DNA of 64,000 nucleotides from an uncultured Hungatella sp. (GTDB lineage Bacteria > Bacillota > Clostridia > Lachnospirales > Lachnospiraceae), in the NCBI GenBank assembly GCA_910579515.1, contig CAJTUV010000019.1, positions 1-64,000 of the forward strand, given 5' to 3'. Of this stretch, positions 40,463 through 47,967 are shown piece by piece (within the stretch, counting starts at the first letter, position 1; each line of letters opens with the position of its first letter). A model generated the notes under the pieces. The model ran no database searches. It was not told the origin of the DNA and worked only from the letters and a program-made list of their open reading frames with translations. The position numbers and the translations under genes were made by a program.

Positions 40463-41044
40463 ATGGCTGAAGAAAAGAAGAAGAGCTCAGGAGCAAAAAG
40501 GATTGCGATTAATCAACCTTTTGTAGAAGCCGCCATAAATCGGAAAGCTTCTGGCAAGATGACTCAACATGAACTGGCAGACAAAATAGGGGTGGACCGT
40601 ACTACCCTTTATCATGTGATGAAGGGGGAGCGGGTAAGTGCGGAGACTTTGGTGAGTTTGTCTCTGTTTCTAAACGAACCATTGGAAAGTCTGGCGGCAG
40701 ACCCAAAAGACGCCCTGAAGGTTATGAAGAAGGTTCTGACAGATGATATCAACAGAATGGAGGCCCAGGAGATTCAGGCGCTTTGGGCATTGTTTCTTCC
40801 GTTTCGTACAAAGAAAAAAACGTTGAGAGAGGTTTTGAGAGAAAGCGAGGCTCTGGAACAGCACCCTTTTAAGCTGATGATGTATTTGTTGACAGAGGAG
40901 GGGGATCATCTCAGAAACGACATTGGTCAGTGGATCCAAAAAAGCGACCAGAGAGAATTTTTTATGAACCGGCAAGTGGCAAAGGAGTTTTATGAAAAGA
41001 TAGAAGGGCTGTTTGGAAGGGAAAGAAAGCGGCGCAGTGCATAA
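40463..41044 (+). CDS. XRE-family HTH regulator with a C-terminal helical domain
   Basis: 193 residues. Residues 15-75 hold a Cro/CI-type HTH (MTQHELADKIGVDRTTLYHVMKGERVSAETL). The C-terminal ~110 residues are helical and charged, unlike phage repressor peptidase domains. ATG at 40463 with AAAGGAGAAG upstream. It lies at the left end of the accessory-looking island and converges on the larger XRE gene. It may regulate the island, though no palindrome was found next to it. Confidence 0.7.
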   Translation: MAEEKKKSSGAKRIAINQPFVEAAINRKASGKMTQHELADKIGVDRTTLYHVMKGERVSAETLVSLSLFLNEPLESLAADPKDALKVMKKVLTDDINRMEAQEIQALWALFLPFRTKKKTLREVLRESEALEQHPFKLMMYLLTEEGDHLRNDIGQWIQKSDQREFFMNRQVAKEFYEKIEGLFGRERKRRSA

Positions 41045-41067
41045 AGGGGGCAGAGTTTCTGCCCTCT
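41045..41067. terminator. bidirectional hairpin between two convergent regulators
   Basis: AGGGGGCAGA (41045-41054) pairs with TCTGCCCTCT (41058-41067, one G-T pair) with a 3-nt loop. The right arm overlaps the stop of the minus-strand gene. T-rich flanks are short. Confidence 0.6.
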
Positions 41068-42548
41068 TATGTTTTAGCACCTCCGTATTTTTTAGACATT
41101 TGAAGCTCATATTCAGGGTCTTCCCGCATCCTGCAAAATATTTTGACAATGTCTTTTCGAAACTGGAAGTAATTTTCAGAGCTGGCCTGTATTTCAAAAA
41201 AGATTCTGTCATAGAGCTGTTCTCTACTGCAAAGACGAAAGGGAAGCGTTAAGTCCAGGTCTTTGGTAGTATATTCTATGATTTGGGCTTTCCAAAGATT
41301 ATCTTCCAGATAGGCGGAGAAGATACGAGAAAGACCGGGTGGTAAGTCCTGTGTTTCATCCATAAGAAATTGCCATATCTGATCCAACAGTTCGGATTCA
41401 AATTCATCGTCTTCTGGTGTCAAATCAGTATAGAAGAAAATTGGAAAGCTCATTCCACATTGAGGCAGGTCAGAGAACTCTTCACACTCCAAATAAGAAA
41501 TTCTACTTAAAGGAGATTCCAGATTGAAGAGTGAGTAAATATGGTCGTCAAACAGCACGTAAAGATCATAGATGTTATCCTCCCATTCAGACCTGCAATA
41601 TCCCACCTCTATTTTGGGCTCGTAGAGGGATGGATCAGAATAAGACCAGAGCTGAGTCTTGAGCATTTCCAAAACTTTCAACACCGTTTCTTTATTGGGA
41701 GAGGCAGGATCTAAAAGGCATCCAAACAGAGCGTCGGTATCATCTTCAGAATCGCCAAGATACGCCAGGATGACTTCCAGAGAGTCCTTTAACCGCCTGG
41801 GCTTGCAGCAGGCGATGGCTTGAAGGATTTTTGCTTTTTCATGTTCCATGTCTACAATCGGAGTCGCAGTGGGAGCGTCCGGCGCCAAATCACGTTCCAA
41901 GTCTACGTAGTCTACTTCAAGTACGCGTGCTAAGGCCCTAAGCTGCTCCTGGCTGGGCTTTTTTGTTCCATTGCACAGTTGACTCACAACATGACGGTCT
42001 ATATAAGCTTTTTTCCCCAAAACGCTTTTGCTTATGTTCCGCTGAACTCGATATGCTTCCAAAGCCGTGGGATAGATGGAGACTTCTGGCTGTTGGATGG
42101 AAGGCTTTTTTGTTTGATTCAGAGACAGAGCCATGAGAGGATAGGAACGCCCCAGGATGTTAGCGTCAAGGAACCAGTAATGGATACAGGCGTCAAGCGC
42201 TGCATCATTCATGAAAAGATAGGCGGACAGATTGTCTGCTTTTTTTCTCTGAGTATGAGGAGGAAGAGCACAGAAGGCGGTGAGAATCGATTCCGTGAGT
42301 TCTTCCATATCTATCACACTTTTTTTGACAGTCTCTGAGTCAGAGCAGAAGATTAAATCTTCGGTATCTATGTGGAGAGCATCTGCCAGCTTCTGCTGAT
42401 TTTCCACTCCTGGAGTTAACTCGCCGGCACAAATTTTAATAATAGTTGTCCTTGAGATACCAGAGGCGTCTGACAATGAAGAATTGCTGAACCCTCTCTG
42501 ATCCCGATAGAAAGCAGCAGATGAATAATATTCAGGTCCGTTGTTCAT
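41067..42548 (-). CDS. large XRE-type regulator with two HTH motifs
   Basis: 493 residues, much longer than ordinary XRE regulators. A first HTH lies near residues 18-65 (LSDASGISRTTIIKICAGELTPG) and a second near residues 165-220 (GKKAYIDRHVVSQLCNGTKKPSQEQL). The C-terminal ~270 residues are acidic and unrecognised (PLSRISYLECEEF, FFYTDLTPEDDEFESE). ATG at 42548 with TTAGGAGAAAGG upstream. It is divergent from the genes leading to the RNA-repair locus, across a 340-bp region holding an inverted repeat. It could be a sensor/repressor for that locus. The two HTH motifs in one chain may bind separate half-sites. Confidence 0.65.
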   Translation of the reverse strand: MNNGPEYYSSAAFYRDQRGFSNSSLSDASGISRTTIIKICAGELTPGVENQQKLADALHIDTEDLIFCSDSETVKKSVIDMEELTESILTAFCALPPHTQRKKADNLSAYLFMNDAALDACIHYWFLDANILGRSYPLMALSLNQTKKPSIQQPEVSIYPTALEAYRVQRNISKSVLGKKAYIDRHVVSQLCNGTKKPSQEQLRALARVLEVDYVDLERDLAPDAPTATPIVDMEHEKAKILQAIACCKPRRLKDSLEVILAYLGDSEDDTDALFGCLLDPASPNKETVLKVLEMLKTQLWSYSDPSLYEPKIEVGYCRSEWEDNIYDLYVLFDDHIYSLFNLESPLSRISYLECEEFSDLPQCGMSFPIFFYTDLTPEDDEFESELLDQIWQFLMDETQDLPPGLSRIFSAYLEDNLWKAQIIEYTTKDLDLTLPFRLCSREQLYDRIFFEIQASSENYFQFRKDIVKIFCRMREDPEYELQMSKKYGGAKT

Positions 42549-42637
42549 TAAGATATCCTTTCTCCTAAGAATATTTTATTGGCAGAATCAGTATATCAAG
42601 ATTTGCGCGAACTGACAAGAAAGGGGAAGATTATTTT

Positions 42638-42664
42638 TGTTGAAGAACCCTTAAAAGTTCAACA
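42638..42664. promoter_or_regulatory. inverted repeat, candidate operator of the island
   Basis: TGTTGAA (42638-42644) and TTCAACA (42658-42664), a perfect 7-bp inverted repeat with a 13-nt spacer, between the divergent XRE gene and the rightward genes. The rest of 42549-42723 holds no gene that I can see. Confidence 0.45.
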
Positions 42665-42723
42665 TCACATTCAAAAGAAGAATGGTATCATATCCCTATA
42701 AGAACTTCAGGGAGGAGATCAAA

Positions 42724-42884
42724 ATGGGAGAAAAGATGTTAGTCATGCAGGCTTTAGACGAGAGGGACTTTTTAAAGAAGAAAATTAGGCAGAAGAATTG
42801 AATATGAAGAAAACAACGCTTTTAAAGGAGATTAATACTCAAATAAAAATCTCCAACGCAACTACTTTAATTGAGATTGCTTAA
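42724..42884 (+). pseudogene. frameshifted/deleted remnant of a DIP1984/septicolysin-like gene
   Basis: An ATG at 42724 behind GGGAGGAGATC begins MLVMQALDERDFLKKKI after four residues, matching the N-terminus of DIP1984/DUF6847-type proteins (tool: leading helix with ALxERxxLxxxI). It stops at 42801. A second frame, open to a stop at 42882-42884, continues with LLKEINTQIKISNATTLIEIA, which matches the later IN-x-x-N-x-A-T-T segment of that family. The two halves are too short together for the ~150-residue protein, so an internal deletion plus frameshift is likely. Family match is from memory. Confidence 0.5.
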
Positions 42885-42890
42885 ATTATC

Positions 42891-43577
42891 ATGGAAACTG
42901 TGAAGTTTACGTTAAAAAGATGGAAGCTGGACAGCTTCAAAGAGAAGATAATCGCCTGGGGGAACTGCTATGGAAATCCTGAGTTTTTTAAAGGCTGTTA
43001 TATCCATACTTCGGCTATTGAAAAGGCAGAGATTTCAGAGGATCTAAAGCGGATCATAGTAACGACTCATTCAGGAAATCAATATGCTCTGGACTTTGCA
43101 GAGATAGACGAGACGGCGTATGAGTCAACAAAGGAGAAAGCAAAGGCCCTGGGTCTTTGCCTGGATTGGCGGCAGGCACAGAAAAGAACCAGAAAGCAGC
43201 TGGAAGAAATATTGAGACCCTGCGAAATGTATGTGAAAATCAATGAAAGTCTGATGACAGAAGCCGCCTATTATCGGACAAGGCAAAATGAGATTGTAGA
43301 AGTGGCAGTACGTTGTAGCTGTGGAATGTTCACAGACAGCGTGTTAGTAGAAAAATATGACTGGCATTCTATGGAATGCTTCGGCGGGTGGAGATATCTG
43401 ATTTTGGACTGGGGACGCAGGATTTCCAGTTATTTTTGGAACGAAGAGTTAGAGGCGCTTAAGGTATTTAATGAAGGAGACGACTTTATGATCGAGGATT
43501 TTGGAAGAGAGATCCTCTGTAATAAAAAGGAACTCACTACAATAAAAAGACAGGAAACACGACTTTTGGCTGATTAG
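42891..43577 (+). CDS. hypothetical protein upstream of the ATPase/RNA-repair pair
   Basis: 228 residues, not recognised. It is soluble with no signal peptide, moderately basic, with scattered cysteines (including CSCG near residue 142) and aromatic-rich segments (CFGGWRYLILDWGRRISSYFW). The ribosome binding site is weak. It begins 6 bp after the broken DIP1984-like frame, so its 5' end could be affected by that rearrangement. It precedes another unrecognised gene and then the ATPase/nuclease-like gene, and is possibly part of the same island. Function unknown. Confidence 0.55.
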   Translation: METVKFTLKRWKLDSFKEKIIAWGNCYGNPEFFKGCYIHTSAIEKAEISEDLKRIIVTTHSGNQYALDFAEIDETAYESTKEKAKALGLCLDWRQAQKRTRKQLEEILRPCEMYVKINESLMTEAAYYRTRQNEIVEVAVRCSCGMFTDSVLVEKYDWHSMECFGGWRYLILDWGRRISSYFWNEELEALKVFNEGDDFMIEDFGREILCNKKELTTIKRQETRLLAD

Positions 43578-43652
43578 GATAAAGTGAGATGGAGAAATGA
43601 TATAGGGGGTTTAGAATGATTAAAGTGAGGCTTTATACGGAGGAGGATACGG

Positions 43653-44615
43653 ATGAAAAAAGTAATAAAATTAAAAGGGAGCGTCGAAATTGAACTTAGG
43701 AAGGAAGGGGACGGAGTTGGACAGAATAGGGTATCAGTGATCGTTCAGGGGACAGACGTGGTTTCTATGTCCGTATTAGATTTTTTGTACCACCAAGGAC
43801 TGGCGACGGCTGAAAAAGAAGGAGATGGGATAAGCTGCATAAGAAGCCATCCTGAAAGGCTGGAATTTTATAAAAACGGAAAAAGGCTGGCATATATAAA
43901 TTCTATGCGGAGCATAGAGAGAAAACTCTGGACATTGATGGAGGATGAATTGGGGGCAGGCAAAAGCGAAAAGGCAATCTTGGATTATCTCTATTTAGAG
44001 CCTCTTTTTAGTCTGTATTCCACAAGCTTTGGCGGGGAGCGGGGATGCTGTAAGGCATTTTATGAAGATCGGATTCGGGGAAACAGCCCGATAGGTCCAG
44101 ACGGTTTGGACTTTGATGATTTTATGGAGAAGTGTCCCCAAAATCAGAACAGAATCAAGATCTGGAAATTTGCAGGGTGTTTTTATGATGAAGAAGGCAG
44201 GCTGCGCCCTCGTCATGAAGCAGTATTTGTCAGACAGGCTGGAGACATAAAAAACCAATTCCTGCATTTTGTCAAAATATGTATTCCGCCGATGCTTGGA
44301 GGAATGCTTTGTTTTATCATGCCTTCGGATAATCTTTTGGCTGGGTTTTCCAGTGACGAGGCGGCGGCAGACTGGATGAAGGAAAGAGGAATTGAAGCAG
44401 GAACTGACAGAGAGGATATTTTGAGGAGCCTGGCTGACTGGGACGTACGATCTGCAATATTGAAAGAGGCCGAAAAGCCAGATAGAATCTTGGACATTAC
44501 ATGCATGATAATGGGAAGCAGAGATCCCTTTAGAAATGTTCCTAACAATATGCTCGGAGATAAGGTATATCAGGAAATTATAAAGTATAGAAATGAGTTG
44601 GAACGGCGTCTTTAA
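43653..44615 (+). CDS. hypothetical protein of the accessory island
   Basis: 320 residues, not recognised. It begins MKKVIKLKGSVEIELRKEG and is soluble, with an acidic C-terminal half (SSDEAAADWMKERGIEAGTD) and no membrane segment. A GGAGGAGG ribosome binding site supports the ATG at 43653. A 25-codon ORF (43616-43693) with its own weak ribosome binding site overlaps the start out of frame and could couple translation. A hairpin at 44626-44652 separates it from the ATPase gene. Function unknown. Confidence 0.6.
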   Translation: MKKVIKLKGSVEIELRKEGDGVGQNRVSVIVQGTDVVSMSVLDFLYHQGLATAEKEGDGISCIRSHPERLEFYKNGKRLAYINSMRSIERKLWTLMEDELGAGKSEKAILDYLYLEPLFSLYSTSFGGERGCCKAFYEDRIRGNSPIGPDGLDFDDFMEKCPQNQNRIKIWKFAGCFYDEEGRLRPRHEAVFVRQAGDIKNQFLHFVKICIPPMLGGMLCFIMPSDNLLAGFSSDEAAADWMKERGIEAGTDREDILRSLADWDVRSAILKEAEKPDRILDITCMIMGSRDPFRNVPNNMLGDKVYQEIIKYRNELERRL

Positions 44616-44625
44616 AGTGATTGGG

Positions 44626-44652
44626 GTCTGCGCTTTGAGACAGAGCGCAGAC
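44626..44652 (+). other. intercistronic hairpin without T tract
   Basis: GTCTGCGCT (44626-44634) pairs perfectly with AGCGCAGAC (44644-44652). It is 24 bp upstream of the ATPase/nuclease-like gene and may tune its expression or protect mRNA ends. Confidence 0.5.
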
Positions 44653-44676
44653 GCTTAAGTAAGGAGAACGAAAGCT

Positions 44677-47600
44677 ATGAATTACCAAGCATTGATAGAG
44701 CAGAATATCGAAACTGTATATCAGACCGGGATTGCCACAAAGATTTTACAGCATATGGACCGGATTCGGAATGTCAGCGACGTGTCCCAGGCACGGCGTT
44801 GGGTCATGGAGCTGTTTCAGAACAGCAGGGATGCGGCTTATGAGGATCAGCCAGTGAAAATACGGATCGAATTAAAGGAAAATATCCTGTCATTCTCTCA
44901 CAATGGCCGTCCTTTTCGGGTGAAGGATATTTTATCCATCATCAACCAGGTTTCTTCCAAAACGTCTGGGGAGAATCTGATAGGCCAGTTTGGAACTGGA
45001 TTTATGACTACTTACCAATTAAGCGAAGAGGTCGAAGTTCAGGCGGTTTTAAAAGATGGACAACTTCCCTATAAACCTTTTTCTATCCGCATGGATCGCC
45101 GGGGAACCACAAAAGAGGAAATACTTGCTGGGATTTTTGATACCATGGAGGAACTTAAAAAAGCGGATCAGTCGGATACTGTGACAGATTTTAGCAGGGA
45201 CGGATACAACACCAAGTTTCTGTATCATTTGAATAATGAGGAGAGCAGAAAGATTGCACAAATCGGGATGACGGATTTGCAGGAGACCATTCTGTATGTG
45301 CTGCTTTTTTCTGAGAAGATCGCAAGTGTGGAACTGGCGGAAGAAGTGAATGGGACTTTTCATAATGTGGTTTATGAACGGGGAGACGAAGAGGAACTGG
45401 AGGGTGGATTGAAAAGGCTGTGTGTCGTCAAGACTTCGGCTGACAAAGAGCAGAGCAGAAGAGAATCCCATTTTTTGATTAGTCTGGCGCAAGAGGATAT
45501 CACCCTGGCAGCAGGGTGGAGCAGGGAAGAGGGGATGATAAAGCTGTCTGACCAGCTTCCCAGGCTTTTTGTGGATTTTCCGTTGATCGGAGCGGAAGAC
45601 TTTCCGTTTCCGGTTGTGATTAATTGTCGAAATTTTCGTACCAATGAGCCGCGAAGCGGTATTACCCTGGTGGATAATCTGGCCTCCAAGGATGCGTTGG
45701 TGAACAAAGAGATTATGGAACGGGCGGCGGCTTTATTTGGACGATTCCTCCATAGCCTGGCGAGGCTAAATATGGGGAGGCTTGATCATGTGACGAAAAT
45801 TCCAGAATGGAAACCGAACAGAGAACTGTCAGAAGAATGGGTAAAGGAGCACCTTTATGGCAGGCTTTATGGGATTGTGGCCAAAGAACCTATGATCAAA
45901 ACGAAGGAAGGGAATACGGCTTTTGAAAATCAGCAATTTTATCTCGTATCAGGGATAGACGCAGAGGAAATAAAAGGGATTCGAAAACTTTTGTCTGTTC
46001 TTGATGGGATTCAGATACCAGAAGGGGAAGAAGATTGGGAAGAAGCATTTGCCGGATATGAGCCGCCACAGGAAAAGAGTCTGAAATTAGAGACTATAGT
46101 GCGCCATGCACAGGATTTTCTGGCAGAACGGTTAAAAGAAGAAAAGATGGAGCCCATTGCCTGGTGTCAGTTTCTGTATGAGACAGCTATGAGAAACCTG
46201 GAGCTGGCTGTACGCATCAAGGCTGGAGAAATCTGTATTTTTCCAAATCAGAATCCACAGGATTGGGGGCAGAGACGTCTGTTTGCAATTCGCAGTATCC
46301 GGCGGGATACAGGTATCCCGGAAATCCTGAAAGAGGTCAGCAACATCCTTGACGAGCTGGACAGTCAGAGAGGGGACGAGCCGTTAAAGATTCGAGATCA
46401 TCTTCTGCATTTGGATTTTAAAGACGGAGGATTAAAGGAACTGGAAGATTATGAACAGAGCCGGTTACACAATCATATTGTATCCAGAACCAATCGGAAG
46501 TATCCGGTTCGCAATTTCAGTATCTATAAAAAAATATACGAAGAGGCATGGGACCGGGCGTGGCTGCTTATGATTTCCTGTGTGGAGGATGAAGAGCTTT
46601 ACAGATTCGCCAAAGAGTTTTATGGGGAAAAGCTTCCTCAAAGACAGATTCTTGAAAATTCTCAGTTTAGCGGGATGTGGAGAAACAGCTGTTACTGGAT
46701 ATTATCTCAGATTCTTCATGCCGTGGGCGAGGAAGAGAACCTGGAACGATTCTGTGAACGAAAGTTTCCTCACTGGACAAGGACTCAGGTATATGAATGG
46801 CCGAACGGGATATATGGAAAGGCTCTTTTGTATATGGGGGAGTCGGATGCAAGGCTTATTTTTGCGTTTCCAAACCAAAAAGGGAAATTTTTGATGGCCT
46901 GTCAGTTAAGGCGGGACGAGACTGTAGGAGAGGAGCTGAAGGAAATTGCCAGGGAGTTTCAGGATATGGATTCCCAATGTGATATCTATCAGTATGTTCT
47001 GGATCGGAATATCTGTCTGGATTACAGGTATGGGCTTTTGGCTTTTAGAGAGGACGAGGCGGCTATGCGGATTCATTGGGCAGTTCAGCAGATTCTTTCT
47101 GGAAAGAATCTTTCTGATGCAAAACCAGAGCACCAAGAGGCGTGCACCAGGCTGCTGGCATGGATTCAGGAACATGAGAATGCAGCGGAAAAATATTTTC
47201 CGGGGTACTGCACAGAAGAGGAACAGATGAGGCTTCTCACTCCCAAGGCGGCTGTGCGGATGCAGAAGAAAGCAAGGGACTGCCAGAGGCTTCTGGAAGA
47301 ACTGGGAGCTCAGACCATGGAGGAGGTCATAGGCAGGCTGGCAGAATATAAGAAGACGCAAAAAGAGGGCGCCGATTATTTTTCTGACGCGCTATGGGAT
47401 GGAATGGCATGGGATGAAGACTTGGGGGCAGAGTTTGGCAATTTGACGGATGATAAAAAAGAAGAGATTCTTCGACAGATTGGCGTGGCAGGAGAAAAAT
47501 ATGCCTTGGCAAACATAAAACGGTATTTTAAGGATTTGGGATATGAAACGGTACAGGATGGAGACGCGGAAACCTGGATGGAGAAACAAAAGGAAGAAGG

Positions 47601-47967
47601 CGAATCCTTTTATAGGGCGCGGATTTATTATCCAGACAACAGCAAGTATCACCAGGCGGGCTGGGATATTCAGGTTTCTCTGACAGGAGAAAGGGAGAGA
47701 GAGGAGTACTATCTGGAGGTGAAGACCTACACGCCTCAAAGCGTGGTCAGAAAAAGGGTCTTACTGTCCAACGAACAGATGAAAGCCGCGGTTCGAAACA
47801 GGGAGCGATATGTGGTGCTGCGGGTATTGTATAATCAAAGAGAGAAACGAGGAGAACAGATGCTGGCATTTGCGGACCCTGTAAAACAGATTGAGAAAGG
47901 GGTGTTCGCAAACCAGAAGAACGGATACGTGTTTGTAGTGGAAGACAACAGGGAGGATATGGAATGA
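44677..47967 (+). CDS. sacsin/HSP90-like ATPase with C-terminal DUF3883 nuclease-like domain
   Basis: 1096 residues. The N-terminal ~220 residues form a GHKL ATP-binding domain of the sacsin/HSP90-like type: N-box ELFQNSRDAA (Glu45, Asn49), FSHNGRPF (73-80), GQFGTGFMTTY (103-113). A long helical middle region (about 380-930) is unrecognised. The C-terminus has a DUF3883-like region with a PD-(D/E)XK-type core: Asp997 in GWDIQVS and Glu1014-x-Lys1016 in YYLEVKTYT. Proteins pairing this ATPase with a nuclease-like end occur in accessory and defence loci. It overlaps the RNA kinase-phosphatase-ligase gene by 4 nt, so the two are translationally coupled. Activity and target are inferred. Confidence 0.78.
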   Translation: MNYQALIEQNIETVYQTGIATKILQHMDRIRNVSDVSQARRWVMELFQNSRDAAYEDQPVKIRIELKENILSFSHNGRPFRVKDILSIINQVSSKTSGENLIGQFGTGFMTTYQLSEEVEVQAVLKDGQLPYKPFSIRMDRRGTTKEEILAGIFDTMEELKKADQSDTVTDFSRDGYNTKFLYHLNNEESRKIAQIGMTDLQETILYVLLFSEKIASVELAEEVNGTFHNVVYERGDEEELEGGLKRLCVVKTSADKEQSRRESHFLISLAQEDITLAAGWSREEGMIKLSDQLPRLFVDFPLIGAEDFPFPVVINCRNFRTNEPRSGITLVDNLASKDALVNKEIMERAAALFGRFLHSLARLNMGRLDHVTKIPEWKPNRELSEEWVKEHLYGRLYGIVAKEPMIKTKEGNTAFENQQFYLVSGIDAEEIKGIRKLLSVLDGIQIPEGEEDWEEAFAGYEPPQEKSLKLETIVRHAQDFLAERLKEEKMEPIAWCQFLYETAMRNLELAVRIKAGEICIFPNQNPQDWGQRRLFAIRSIRRDTGIPEILKEVSNILDELDSQRGDEPLKIRDHLLHLDFKDGGLKELEDYEQSRLHNHIVSRTNRKYPVRNFSIYKKIYEEAWDRAWLLMISCVEDEELYRFAKEFYGEKLPQRQILENSQFSGMWRNSCYWILSQILHAVGEEENLERFCERKFPHWTRTQVYEWPNGIYGKALLYMGESDARLIFAFPNQKGKFLMACQLRRDETVGEELKEIAREFQDMDSQCDIYQYVLDRNICLDYRYGLLAFREDEAAMRIHWAVQQILSGKNLSDAKPEHQEACTRLLAWIQEHENAAEKYFPGYCTEEEQMRLLTPKAAVRMQKKARDCQRLLEELGAQTMEEVIGRLAEYKKTQKEGADYFSDALWDGMAWDEDLGAEFGNLTDDKKEEILRQIGVAGEKYALANIKRYFKDLGYETVQDGDAETWMEKQKEEGESFYRARIYYPDNSKYHQAGWDIQVSLTGEREREEYYLEVKTYTPQSVVRKRVLLSNEQMKAAVRNRERYVVLRVLYNQREKRGEQMLAFADPVKQIEKGVFANQKNGYVFVVEDNREDME

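Noticed and set aside
43616..43693. 25-codon ORF overlapping the start of the gene at 43653
   Set aside because: Too short and without a recognisable pattern to call as a gene; kept only as a possible translational coupling element.
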